Counted from the first letter of the stretch, positions 1 through 11,101 are shown. The stretch: DNA of 64,000 nt from Rotaria macrura (GCA_900239685.1 OENT01000715.1:18629-82628), one strand, 5' to 3'. The notes: generated from the sequence alone by a model not told the origin. Numbers and translations are program-made.

Positions 1-189
1 CGTCCCGCCAAGTTTATAAGGCACAGAGTTTTCACACATTATCTTACATGTATCGCAGTTGTGCGACATCTAATTTTTAAACAGATCGATAGTAAAAGAA
101 ATCATTCACATAAAAACATGTTTTAATGTTTTTTTTATGTACTCTTTCTTAAATTATTTAAATTTAAATTTAAATCAAATAGAATAAAA

Positions 190-240
190 CACAATTGTGA
201 CATTTCGACAATCGAAGTTGTCTTCTTCAGATGATGTTGT
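190..240 (-). ncRNA. Hammerhead-ribozyme-like motif (left arm copy)
   Basis: This is the mirror copy of the right-arm motif in the same foldback element, read on the minus strand. It has CTGAAGA (224-230), the same stem-loop, and GAAAT in place of GAAAC (202-206), followed by GTC. The C-to-T change would turn the stem III C-G pair into a U-G wobble. The two arms retain the core better than the surrounding arm sequence. Confidence 0.3.
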
Positions 241-399
241 ACGTGAATGTATAGGTATTCGTTTTCTTTTCTTTTATATAATATGACAATAGGATGGAGG
301 AAGAAGGCAAATAGTCCATATATCCTACCAGTTTCACCTTCTTGCCGTCCCACCATCATAATATAAAAGAAAATAAAAAGAATGCTTATACAATCATGT

Positions 400-451
400 A
401 CAACATCATCTGAAGAAGACAACTTCGATTGTCGAAACGTCATAATTGTGT
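400..451 (+). ncRNA. Hammerhead-ribozyme-like motif (right arm copy)
   Basis: CTGAAGA (410-416) is followed by a 5-bp stem-loop (GACAA/TTGTC with a CTTCGA loop), then GAAAC (434-438) directly followed by GTC. This is the order of the hammerhead core: CUGANGA, stem II, GAAA, stem III, UH. The flanks 400-409 and 442-451 can pair at about 7 of 10 positions as stem I. Stem III has no loop: A-C-G-U is palindromic, so only a dimeric fold could form it, as known for minimal hammerheads of retroelements and satellites. Activity is untested. Confidence 0.35.
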
Positions 452-613
452 TTCATTCTATTTATTTAAATAAAAATAATTCAAGGAAGAGTCTATAAAA
501 AACATTATAATATCAATGACTATATCCCTCCTAATGAACCGAGAAAAATTCACATTAAAAAAGAAAATGTAAACTAGCTACGTTTTTTCAACCGTATATC
601 CAGAAAAAAAGAG

Positions 614-915
614 TTGCCTACATCCCAGCTCTATCATTCCGGCTACTGGATACTGCAGGAACCGGCGGAAAAGATGCGGCAAAACAGTTGTATCCCGCAG
701 GAAAATATGGGAAACACCGGAACACTGAAGCAGTATTCCGACAAGAAAATGATCAGATTTTTCCCCGATAATTTCCGGTCAGTCCCTGCCGGAAAGAACA
801 GAAATTGCCTGGAATATACCAAAAAAAGTATGACAATTTTCTGACCAGAATACTGCTTCCATTTTCAGGTGATTTCCAATGTTTTCCTACGAGAACCGGC
901 CTGTACTTCTCGATC
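614..915. repeat. GC-rich repeat island, CCGGAA-word type
   Basis: This stretch is far richer in G+C than its flanks and is dense in CCGG and GGAA words. It holds GAAGCAGTATTCCGAC (727-742), which recurs exactly at 26139-26154, and an inverted partial copy (AATACTGCTTCCA near 847-859). A 76-codon open frame (614-844) is probably a by-product of the base composition. It looks like a mobile or amplified non-coding repeat. Confidence 0.6.
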
Positions 916-933
916 TAGGATATGACAGAAGTA

Positions 934-1076
934 GGCGGGACGGGACTGACGCGGGACGGGACAAGGCGGCCAAGAGGCGGGACTCGTAAAGAAAAATGGA
1001 GCGGGACGGGACTAGAGAAACGCGGGACACGGGACGGGACGGGACACCTTGTAGGTTGTCCCGCGGAGCTCTGCTA
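934..1076. repeat. Degenerate CGGGA tandem-like repeat island
   Basis: GGCGGGACGGGAC-type words are repeated irregularly, separated by short variable stretches. The island ends in an opposite-strand word (GTCCCGC). The first bases of the window (CGTCCCGCC) carry the same word on the other strand. I see no coding potential. Confidence 0.65.
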
Positions 1077-1774
1077 GGGAGTGATGAGATCTTTCATGAA
1101 TCATACAGTACGATCTAATGTAAGATTTCTGACTACGATGACTTCTCATACGATTTTGTCCAGTCTGAAAGAGCTTACTACATGATCTTTGAACAGGAGT
1201 GCTGTAAATATCTATTCATTCATTAGGCGTTATTAACAATGACGGAAAATTTCTCGTATAAATGAGACACAATGTGGTTATGATCGAATCCTACAACAAT
1301 ATGAGTAAAGAATACTTCTCATAGAGCTGGAAAATATGAAACAGAAACTAAACGAATTCATCGATGAGTAAAATATAACTGGATTACAATGTTGTATGTA
1401 GAATTAGTTGATCCGATGTCTTGGTCAATAAAGATATTCCCCATACGTTCTGAATCAACTACTATGACATCTGATAAACTCTTATGATTGAAGAATTCTC
1501 TTACTATTCCATTAATGGATGTTGATATCAAATCTAGTCAACGTGTGAAAGGAGTCAAAAAAAAACTTGTTAAATGAACTAATCAGAGTTTTAAATAAAT
1601 TAGGCAACATCAACAATTGCTACTGAATTCATCACTGCTCTACTATGATTTACTCTGAAAGACGTATGGGAATTTCTATTCTTTACAATTTAACATCCTT
1701 GCTAATGTCCTATTTACCAAAATTGACGATAATCAATTACTGTATTAGGGCTATTTGAAAATAAAAAATCTTAC
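1077..1774. other. No supported gene; region downstream of the last virilizer exon seen
   Basis: The last recognisable virilizer exon ends at 1775 with a good GTAAGA donor, so a further exon must lie at lower coordinates or have been lost. I read both strands here and found only short open stretches: about 55 codons on minus near 1340-1536, and about 34 codons on plus near 1112-1225. None resembles virilizer, and the phase of the minus stretch does not match the donor. Confidence 0.5.
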
Positions 1775-4700
1775 AGCAAAATAAAGAGCTTTCAATAGAA
1801 GGTTTGGTGTTGATATTTGATTTGCAAGATAAATTAAACCATCAAATGAATTCAAAAATTCTCGTAAAATATCTTCTATTATATTCAAAAGATCTTGACG
1901 TTGATTCAATACACATAAATGTATAAGAACAGTCAATGATTTAAGAAAACCATTATCCATCATCATGCGTAGGATGGACGGCCAAGGATTTTCATTATTG
2001 GAAATTTTCGAATAAACAACAGGAACTATTGATTGAAATGGTGATGCACGAAATGATTTTTCTTGAGATATGAGATCAATGGCATTAGTTAAAACATCAC
2101 GAACAGTTGAAAGAGATTCAAGAAGTGTGTCGAGGATTATTTTTCGTTCGTTTATTGATACAGATGGTTCATCCGACGATAAACTTAAAATAGAATGTAT
2201 AAAAATGAAATTAAAAACAAAACAAAACAAACACTAAGAACAAGTTTAATTTTCATACATTTTTATTTGTGATCGAAATGAATGAAATTCTTCATTTAGA
2301 TGAATTTTTCTTATTAAGCAACTAATCGACGCTGCTAATTGTTTCAACTATAAAAATGAAGGACACAAAACTCGAAGCATCTATAAATCCAATGTAAATT
2401 TACTTCTTTTCCAGCATGTATTCGTTGTGTTAATCGAAAATACGGTGATTCACGAATTGCCAATGGAAACTCAGAATGTTGAGCTATTGTAAGTGAAAAT
2501 TTTCAGAAAATACATTCTATTTCTATCAAATAAAATTTTACCAGTAAACCAAAGTAAACCCGATTTGAAAAATAGACTCTGATCAAGGATTTTAATAATG
2601 AGTAATTTTATCGATGGTGAAATATATTCATCATCATATAAATCTAACAATTTCGATTGATAATCAGTTTTCTAAATACATGACAGAAAGTTGAGTATTT
2701 GATTCTATATTAAATCCGACTTACTATCCAATCATTGGATACATCTTCTGTCAGTACACTTAAATGTCCACATAATCGAATGCCACATTTAATGATTCGA
2801 ATTTTGAGCAATGTATCTTTTAAGTCGATAAATTGCTTTTTCATGATATATTCGACGTCGATTAATTTAAGAGCCCAATCAGTAAGACGTTGAATAGCTA
2901 ATACTGAACAAGAAACATTCATAGAAAATAATCAAAACGAATTTATCGACCTCGTTCTTTTGAAACTCAAATATATTTTCATCAGTATCACTGTGCTAGT
3001 AAGAAACACATGAAGTAAAAGCTGTCCAGTAAACTATTTTTGTTTTCGAAAAGAAATCTAAAGGTGAGAAAAGTAATTTTCTGTTTGTTGAAGATGATGT
3101 TTATCTCCTTTAACTGCTGCTCTACAGCTTATTGGTTTCAACGTTCGACTCGTCATCGCGATATAAACTAATGTTGCTTATTTCTCGAAGATCTAAATCG
3201 ATTCGATCATACTCCATGCATGTATCATAGAAAAACTGTGAAATCAGCACATCACTATCTATCATCGATACATGTCTAACCCATAATCATTTGTATAGGT
3301 AAGACAATCAATGAAATTCCATCGTTTGCATTTATGAAGAAGCTCTTCAATATGTTTGTTTTCATTTCGCTGCTATAAAATAAACAAATCAAAGATCGTT
3401 GTTTTACTACTGCCGCAATAAGGGGAACAGGTGGTGATGAGTCTCAAGGTTTTGGCATTCATCTTCCTCCTGTCAAAATCTACTTTTCTATACGACTAAA
3501 TAATCCTGTTGTAGTTTTCAGAAAACGTTTGTGCACTGTTTTATGAAACTTACAATAGCAATATCAGTCCGGATTATCGAGTTATTCAATAGTTTTACTT
3601 ATTCTATGAGCTAGATAAGAGAGATCTTCGTCTACGTATATACCATAAATTTAATGATACAGCTTCCGAATGAAACTAAAACTTCATGCTGTAACTAAAC
3701 AGATCGTGATTTCATAATTTTATATCAGTTTTTCTCGAAATGTTTAAGAAATTAGGTATACACTACTATGAAGAAAGACCTATTGTTCTCGAAAAATAAG
3801 TCCAAAATAAAAAGAAACCGACCATGTCGAATGCACTTTGTTCTTCAACTCAAGTACTTTCTCATTTGCCGAAAATCTAAAATGGTCGATGAACCTTCGG
3901 AACATAAACATTAAAATTCAAACATAATTTGAAAATTCTTTTCTTTTTCCTTGATTTTATCATCAATCATTAGATTCTGTAAAACAAAACACCTCTTATG
4001 ACTAGATAAATCAAACTAAAATCGAAAGTAGACAACAAGGCTTGTGCAATTACATATAAATGATTACGTTTGAACATGAACGCAATTACAATTCTTACCC
4101 AGTTCTTCGTTTGAATCTAAACAAGCTAAAGCCATAGGTAACATGCCACATATGGTTTCCAATGATTCAAGAAATCTACAACGATCAAATAAATATGTAT
4201 AAATCAAAATTGAATCGATCAAGTCGTCTTACGCCATATCACAATAATCAATGGATGCATGTGAAAGTAACTTTCGCAATAGAAGAACAAGTTCTTCATG
4301 AGCAGCACGATATTTTTCATGGTGAGCCTTTTCACATTCTATTTCGTATGCAGTTTTTGTCGTCGGATGAAATGTCTAAGTAATGAAAACAAAAGAAAAA
4401 TTTCGTTTTGTAAGGAGTCATGTCTTGTTGATGATCTATAATAATTACTTGGAGAGTTGTAGAACGTGTTGAACCACGATTATTATACAATGCCTCACGC
4501 TAAAAAAAAGCATTATATACATATATATATATATTAATAAGAAATCGTGAGATTCATAATCTTTTTCTCAGTTCAACTAATCTACTAGTATGAAAAATTG
4601 AGTACATATGAATTCTCTTCAAACGATTGGATAAGTTTGCATACTTTAAATGCTTGTCGTTCGTCTTCGTTGAATAGCAAGCCATGAATACTGGATGTTT

Positions 4701-7700
4701 CACTTTCTGATGTATTATCATCGGACATATACGCATCAATTTCCTAGAATGAATTCATTTCTATGTACAATATAATCGATCGTATGATACATACACTTGG
4801 GGTTTGTTGTTGATTATTATTAAAGTTATTTTGTACTATTGTATATGTATCTTGTGTTCGCCGATTATTATTATTATTATTATTATTATTGTCGCTTATA
4901 CATGATGGATGAAGAAATAGATGATCTTCGTCTTTTTTATTGCTGCTACTCATATGTTGATTTTGATATGATAGATGAGAAAATGATGATGACATTAATG
5001 GAACAGTATTGGGATTTTGTATCGGAATCGGATCATCCGCCATTAGTTCTGGAATATCTATACGTGAAGCAAGAGTAATTAAATACTGACATACATAAAT
5101 TAATTTACTAGGACGATATTGTAATGCTGCTGCTGAAACTCGCGGAAATTTTTCATCCATTTCATCAAGAGGCTTCTCCGCATTTGAATAGTCCCTTTAA
5201 AAACAATAAACTTCGAACTTTAGGCAAGTAAGATATATATACATATATACATACGAGGGAGAATAACCAGTACGCCCTTGTGACCGAGAACTAAAACCTG
5301 GTGTAGGCTGAGATCGAACTGGTGCTGACGACTGTTGTTGCTGTTGATCATCAATTCGATTAGGAGGATAAGATTGTTGTGATAATTGAGGATTATAATC
5401 ATGTAAATGCTCATCTAAATGAATAATCGATGATAGTATGTTGCTGAAAAGGACAGAGTTGCATAAGACCACGAATCTGTCTATTGGTATTTTCTCTGAC
5501 AAACCCCTCACTGAATTCTATACTTACGACAAGAGCCCACCGAGACGAACATTTCAGTACCAAATTTATGAGATTTCGGTTGAACTTTAAAGGCTAAAAT
5601 TTATAAATATAAAACGCACTTTTCGTCATTGATTAAATAATTGTTCTTTGTACTATGCTTTCAATTCCATAATGCATTTATAAAGTAAATTGCTACTTTA
5701 ATTATGAATTCGATAGCTCTTGAATAGGGCTTCTATTCTATATATAAATAATTGATTGGTTATTTAGGTCCATGAGACAAAGATCCAATTTATTGCAAAG
5801 TACTATTATTATTTCTACTATATTTGTCATTTATTCCCGTCTTTCAGGAAACAGTTTAATCTGAAAATTGGAGTGACCAAACTTCTGGTCTTTCTCACAT
5901 GCATTCTGCAGAGTAAAAAGAATATGACCACTAGAAAAAGTCAGAAGTACTTTCTTCTTGGGATAGGATTTTGTCCATTTTTTTATTTGTATTTAGTCAC
6001 TTTCTGCTTCGAAATAGGCAGTTTAATCGCAGACAAATACAATATTCGGAACGATCAGGAGAAATTGACTCGATTTGCGTCTGTTTGAAATTTTTCGGAG
6101 ACAGTTTTTTTCATCGAAAAAGTCCCACACACTTCCAATCGAGGGAATTTTCAAAAATTGAGGTCTCTCAAAAATAACAATATTCTTGTGGGATCAAGTA
6201 CCTGAGGCTCTAAAATGCACATAAAAATCAAATGGTAGGGAAATAAACCATCAAGCGTTCACTCTGAGAGACCTCAATTTTTGAAAATTCCCCCGATTGG
6301 AAGTGTGTGGGAATTTTTCGATGAAAAAAACTGTCTCCGAAAAATTTCAAACAAACGCAAATCGAGTCAATTTCTTCTGCTCGTTCCGAATATTGTATTT
6401 GTCTGCGATTAAACTGTTTCCTGAAAGACGGGAATAAATGACAAAGTTAGTAGAAATCATAATAGTACTGTGCAATAAATTGGATCTTTGTCTCATGGAC
6501 CTAAATAACCAATCAATTATTTATATATAGAATAGAAGCCCTATTCAAGAGCTATCGAATTCATAATTAAAGTAGCAATTTACTTTATAAATGCATTATG
6601 GAATTGAAAGCATAGTACAAAGAACAATTATTTAATCAATGACGAAAAGTGCGTTTTATATTTATAAATTTTAGCCTTTAAAGTTCAACCGAAATCTCAT
6701 AAATTTGGTACTGAAATGTTCGTCTCGGTGTGCTCTTGTCGTAAGTATAGAATTCAGTGAGGGGTTTGTCAGAGAAAATACCAATAGACAGATTCGTAGT
6801 CTTATGCACCCCCATCGTTTGTATTTTCAGTTTGTTAATCATACCGTTTGGTCGAGATTGTGTCTGTCCAACGAAGTTGGTTGATGCACGTTGTGTTTGC
6901 ATATGTGAAAAACTAGATTGGACTTGTGTTTGTTGTCTGGTCGGTTGTTCAGGTGGTGCGACCCAAACGCCATCAGCGTGGGCTGAAGATGATGAGGCTA
7001 CATTGTCCATTACAGACGGAGGATGCGAATGTTGTGAAACAACGAAACCAGCGGCATTGGTATTTGACGGTGGGGCCATAGCTAATGATAAAGTATCCAT
7101 GGGATGTGCACGATGAGGAGGTTGAGCGGACTGTAAAAATGCAACAATTTGTTTGTTATTGCTTGGTGGATCATGTCGAGGAGGCTGTACAATACGTTAA
7201 TATACATTTATTTCTTCAATTAAGAATAAGAGATATGTTTCGTAGCTTACTGGAGATTTCGGACGAGCTAAAACACCAACAATGGCGATTGTTAAACATT
7301 CGTATTTTCCTTTGATAATCATCGAATCCATAGGAATCTAAATATTAAGAGAAAAATAGTATTAACGATAGAATATTTTCATCATCGGATATATATGTGA
7401 GATGTTTCGCGTTTACCGACAGGGATGGATCATAAACAATATCGTTTTCATCACGAAAAACTTTTCTAAATTTTCGAGAAAATTAATGATGCTATTTTAC
7501 ACAGAGAACATGTACAATCTTACTTTCCGATTCGTCGATATCTCACTCGATCACGATTCGATCGAGCGTTGAGATTTTTGCCGAAAAATTCTAATTCAAC
7601 TGGCATTGGTTTTGTTGCACTATTGAGATTTAATGCAAAAAATAAACGGTCAATATATAGTTCATGGAATGTATTCTGAAAAAAGGAACATGCAATCCAA

Positions 7701-7948
7701 GTTTCCATACCCCATGCGAATCGATGATTTTTCCAAACCAACAAAACTATAGCCAGCTGGTAGTATGCGAATTTCATCAACATAAACGGGCTGCTCAAAT
7801 TTTATTTCATCTACTTGAAGGACCTAATTAAAAACAAGTGTTCGATATCAGTTAGACTTGATATGAAATCATGTCATAAAACCTGTTCGATTTCTCCATC
7901 GTGAGCAATCGTATCAAAGAAAAGAATTTCTTGTTGAAATGAACTCAT
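1775..7948 (-). CDS. VIRMA: Virilizer / VIRMA (KIAA1429) homolog, N-terminal part; 3' end not found
   Basis: Virilizer is the large scaffold of the nuclear m6A mRNA methyltransferase complex (with WTAP and METTL3/14). Exons in transcript order: 7948-7883, 7823-7743, 7675-7524, 7465-7417, 7337-7251, 7184-6845, 5414-5255, 5194-4795, 4743-4645, 4499-4449, 4375-4233, 4175-4099, 2903-2725, 2671-2542, 2483-2404, 2347-2259, 2183-1775. All junctions are GT-AG and in phase, giving 864 codons. Matching segments, in the human order: start (EILFFDTIAHDGE), the stretch GKYECLTIAIVGV, then RLTDWALKLIDVEY, and the block ending at 1775 (to human residue ~720). A linker of Pro/Ser/Gln, a nine-Asn run coded by (ATT)n and an acidic part lies in between. 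Human virilizer has ~1,800 residues, so about half is missing: truncated, or continued beyond the window. Intron 6 (5415-6844) holds a large palindrome. Confidence 0.85.
4864..4891. repeat. (ATT)n microsatellite coding for poly-Asn in virilizer
   Basis: About nine ATT/TTA units lie in virilizer exon 5194-4795, read on the minus strand as nine consecutive AAT codons. The run sits in the low-complexity linker, not in a conserved block. Confidence 0.85.
5460..6809. mobile_element. Large inverted-repeat element inside a virilizer intron
   Basis: The arms at 5460-6172 and 6262-6809 are near-identical reverse complements (about 3 mismatches per 100 where compared), with a ~90-base centre. The ends read TGCATAAGAC and its complement. 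The left arm is longer because of a separate insertion (5862-6018). The element lies entirely within the intron between exons 6845-7184 and 5255-5414, leaving about 80 bp of intron outside it, the usual size here. No transposase frame is present, so it is either a long foldback/MITE-like element or an inverted duplication. I see no clear target duplication. Confidence 0.75.
5862..6018. mobile_element. Nested 157-bp insertion in the left arm of the palindrome
   Basis: This block is absent from the right arm of the surrounding inverted repeat. It is flanked by exact 10-bp direct repeats, CAGTTTAATC at 5852-5861 and 6019-6028, while the other arm has the site once. That is the footprint of an insertion with a 10-bp target duplication. 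Part of it (CTGCAGAGTAAAA) resembles a stretch near 8631-8643. I see no terminal inverted repeats longer than a few bases. Confidence 0.6.
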
Positions 7949-7968
7949 TGTTGTCTTATTATTGACAT
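7945..7968 (-). promoter_or_regulatory. uORF overlapping the virilizer start (ATGA)
   Basis: An ATG at 7968 opens a 7-codon frame whose TGA stop overlaps the virilizer ATG in the sequence ATGA. The 3' splice-like TTTAG ends immediately in front of this upstream ATG, so a message spliced there would begin its gene-specific part with this uORF. Termination-reinitiation across ATGA is a known translational arrangement; whether it operates here is inference. Confidence 0.4.
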
Positions 7969-10900
7969 CTAAACTTTTTGAAGAAAAAACAAACAAGTTA
8001 AAACACTATAAAGATCTTATTCAGTCTCATTTACTTTTCTCTTGTTTCTATATTATTTTTGTAAGTAAGCCAATGGATTATTGGTCAACAATTGACACCA
8101 ATTAGACAAGATAGTTTGACATCGATCAATAGCGCCATCTATTCTTTGTGTGATGTATCGACACCACTAAATTGTCTGTTGCAGTGTTTCCAATTACAAG
8201 TGTACCAAATAGTAGTAAAATGTATATAACCTCTACTGATATGACGTACACTTAGTTTTATATGTATGTCATAAAAACTAACTGTATATAGAGCACTTTG
8301 CTAGAGAAATGTGCAGTTTGACTGTACAATGAAATTCTACATCAGTATAGATTCGCCATGATTTTAATGCGACGAAGAAGATATGTATGACTATGATAAT
8401 ATTCAAGAAAATCGACGCTTTTTGCGTTACTGAAATTTTAAAATTAAGTCTTTACTTGTTTAAGTTTGCTTTTTTAACGCCTCCTTCTCTTCTTTCGTCT
8501 TCTTGTAGCACGTCAGATGAGGATAGAGTCCCCTATGTTTCGAACCAGATTCAAAACTGGTTCTCGTTTTCGTTTCTTTTCATAACAAGCGTTTAATCCC
8601 TATTGTTTCCTCTGTTCCCAGCATTTTGCAGAGTAAAAGCCAATGTGTAACTTTGAACAACCACTGATTAAGAAAGTATCAGAAAATAAGCGACAGTTTT
8701 GGATATGGGTCTGTGCTGAACGATATGTGATACATGCATTTACTTGTTATCTATTTTTCTCCAATCAAGTTATGTTTCTAATGTAAGAAAAAACGATGAA
8801 GATTTTTTTTTCGAATTGTGGAAAGTTTGATTTATGTACACTATGATACACGTTACTGTCGAGAACGAAGTGCATCGCTTTGGGTTTCCATTGGAAATAC
8901 TGTTCATTTGTTGTTTGTCAGTTAGTCACCAGAGCTTCGCTTTCTTGTAAACGTGCACAGTTATCTAATTGTCAAAACATCTTCAAAGTAAACTAAATGG
9001 AGAAAATGAAAAGAACACAATTGCCGTCATTAATAGGCAAAACTTGATTTGATAAGAATTTTTAAAAGATATTTTCGAATACTCTTTTTTTTAAATATAA
9101 TTTAACATAATGTAATAAAGCTAAATAATCCAAATGAAATAAACAAGGAGTGAGTGACTCTGGATGGGTCATATTCTTTGTCGAAAACATCATCCCCACT
9201 CTAAATCATACCGTTCGGTCGTTTCTTTATTGATTTCCCCTTTAATTTAAGTATTTTGGTCTTTTTGTTTTTCATTTTCATCGAAACGACGTATACGCAT
9301 TCCCTAAATATGAAAAGGTATCGATAAATATTTATTTCAATTAGCAAAGAAGATACTTCTTTGTTAGTTACTTGATTCATAGTGCTATGTATTTAGATAC
9401 ATAGTACTAATAGACGAAAACAGTGTATGATGTGCACATTGTTTATTTTTCTCAACTGCAATCTTTAATAAAGAGAAATCAAAACTTCTTCAGAGTACTC
9501 ACCCTTCTATAACAGATAGCAATGCCTTTGCTTTTTAACATTTAATGAAGTTGAGCTTTCTGGTTTATTACTACGAACTCATATTCAGCTAATGTGTTTC
9601 AGACTCTAGCAATGAAATCATTGAATTAAACTAAGTATTATTTGTGATGCAAGAATATTCTAGTAATCGTTTCGTTATATTGTGGAAACGATTCAATCGA
9701 TCACTTTTTTTAGTTCTACATTTTATTTACGATTTCTAATTGCTCTAAATTATAACCCACTGAATAACTTCATATCAGCTACGTGTTCATTCTGCAAAAG
9801 ATTTGCTTCATTTTAGCTTGTTGTCACGAACATGTTGAAGATATTAGTATGTATCAATCACATCACTAACATTGATAAGAGATGGGCTCTACGGCGTTGA
9901 CGAAAAAAGTTGTATTCTACGGTATAGATGAACCTTTTTCTTTATGGTTGTATTAAATCTTTTTTTGAACTCATCGAAATGAAAAAAAAATGTTCTGAAT
10001 TAGATAGAAAATAAAAGCAATGATAGTACATGATTAGCATTCTTTGGTTTATTCAATTCCCATCCAATACAGTAAATTTGTTGCTTTTCTAATCATTTAG
10101 CTGAAATGGATTCATAAGAGCAAATAGGAAATTCATCGAATATACATGTATACATATATTTTAGTAGTCTTTCCTTGTTTGAACATAGAAGCAACGAATT
10201 GAAACTGGGACGCATGAACGTTCGAGAATAATCTTCTGTAAGTTGCATCAGCATCAATAGACAGTTTTAGAAAGATCGCTTTCATTGTATTAATCAAGGT
10301 TGCTAATTTTACCGTCTGAAACTTTCACTTACTCGAAAGAGATGCATGTTTATTGAAATATGAAGTGATAGTAAAGATATTGATCCAAATGACATTACAA
10401 ATATTCTTTAACATATAGTAAAAAAACAAGTATGACTAACTAAGTATATCGGAGACAGGTATTATTTAATATAAATCAATATATCGATAATACTCATGTT
10501 TTGATCTTAGCTATCAGTTTGAATTTGACACTCGTATTTATGAATGGAATCAACGGAAAACATGACAGTGCATATCGAAATGTAGCATTGTTTGCAGCTT
10601 AAACGCGTATCAATATTCACATGGCATGTTCTTTCTATTAAATTTGGTTCATTCATCGGCATAGTAGCTAAATATCAAATAGAGTACGTATCTCATAGTC
10701 TAAATCACATGTAGTCGCAACTTTTTATTGTAAAGTATCGTTCTTGTGATAATGACATAAACTGCTCACAAGAAACATGGATTTTTCAATAATACAAAGG
10801 CAGAGACAATCGCCCCCTCTTCCTATGAACAGAAGAACACATGAATCGAAGATTAATATGTTGTTATGTGGAAGTATCAATATTTTCTATAACTGTAGAG

Positions 10901-11020
10901 ATATTGATTTTGCACTCTAGTCATTGCTCATTGATCATAAAAATAATTTGCAAATGTAAAAATAGACAAAAACTATTGAATAGCAGACTTCCGGCGGATC
11001 GTAAAAGAAGCGGACAACAT
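7969..11020. other. Intergenic, no gene seen
   Basis: The region is AT-rich and many short frames are broken by stops. A perfect 7-bp hairpin (GAACCAG/CTGGTTC, 8541-8562) follows an open stretch on plus (8387-8596) that I do not recognise. It should hold the virilizer upstream region on minus and the tRNA upstream region on plus. I see no convincing promoter element. Confidence 0.5.
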
Positions 11021-11092
11021 GCCTCTATAGCTCAGTGGTAGAGCGCCAGTCTTGTAAACTGGAGGTCCGTAGTTCGATCCTGCGTGGAGGCA
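11021..11092 (+). tRNA. tRNA-Thr (anticodon UGU)
   Basis: A full cloverleaf can be drawn. The acceptor GCCTCTA pairs with TGGAGGC (one G-U) and the discriminator is A. The D stem is GCTC/GAGC, the anticodon stem CCAGT/ACTGG with loop CTTGTAA (anticodon TGT), and the T stem CGTAG/CTGCG with loop TTCGATC. It is 72 nt with no intron. Internal A-box (TAGCTCAGTGG) and B-box (AGTTCGATCC) promoter sequences are intact. CCA is not encoded, as usual in eukaryotes. It stands alone among protein genes. Confidence 0.97.
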
Positions 11093-11096
11093 TTAC

Positions 11097-11101
11097 TTTT
11101 T
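11097..11101 (+). terminator. RNA polymerase III terminator of tRNA-Thr
   Basis: A run of five T begins four bases after the tRNA 3' end, as required for Pol III termination. More T-rich tracts follow immediately. Confidence 0.8.

Larger units (their letters stand above)
122..513. repeat. Foldback (inverted-repeat) element, MITE-like
   Basis: The two halves of this ~390-bp stretch are imperfect reverse complements of each other. The outer parts pair (a T-rich stretch near 122-160 with an A-rich stretch near 475-513), and the best-conserved blocks are 190-240 and 400-451. No open frame of note lies inside. The size and symmetry suit a non-autonomous foldback transposon. I cannot see a convincing target-site duplication. 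The conserved blocks carry the ribozyme-like cores listed separately. Confidence 0.7.

Noticed and set aside
614..844. A 76-codon open frame in the first GC island
   Set aside because: The islands have few stop codons because of composition. The frame has no family features and falls within the repeat words.
1340..1536. Open minus stretch after an acceptor-like site, as a possible next virilizer exon
   Set aside because: The phase does not fit the 1775 donor, and I could find no resemblance to the next part of virilizer.
6811..6844. The palindrome as a transposon that supplies its own splice donor (introner-like)
   Set aside because: A donor at the element edge (GTGCATAAG) gives a phase mismatch with the next exon. 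The donor at 6844 with the acceptor before 5414 is in phase, so the element simply lies inside a pre-existing intron.
6757..7116. A 119-codon plus-strand frame opposite virilizer exon 6
   Set aside because: It is antisense to a conserved-gene exon and starts in the arm of the inverted repeat; it is a shadow frame.
7676..7710. A possible 35-nt ultra-short intron in virilizer (GTATGG...TTTCAG)
   Set aside because: Reading it as an intron leaves exon 7823-7711 in phase 2, which does not fit the conserved downstream frame. A 67-nt intron using the donor at 7742 joins in phase and has the usual size.
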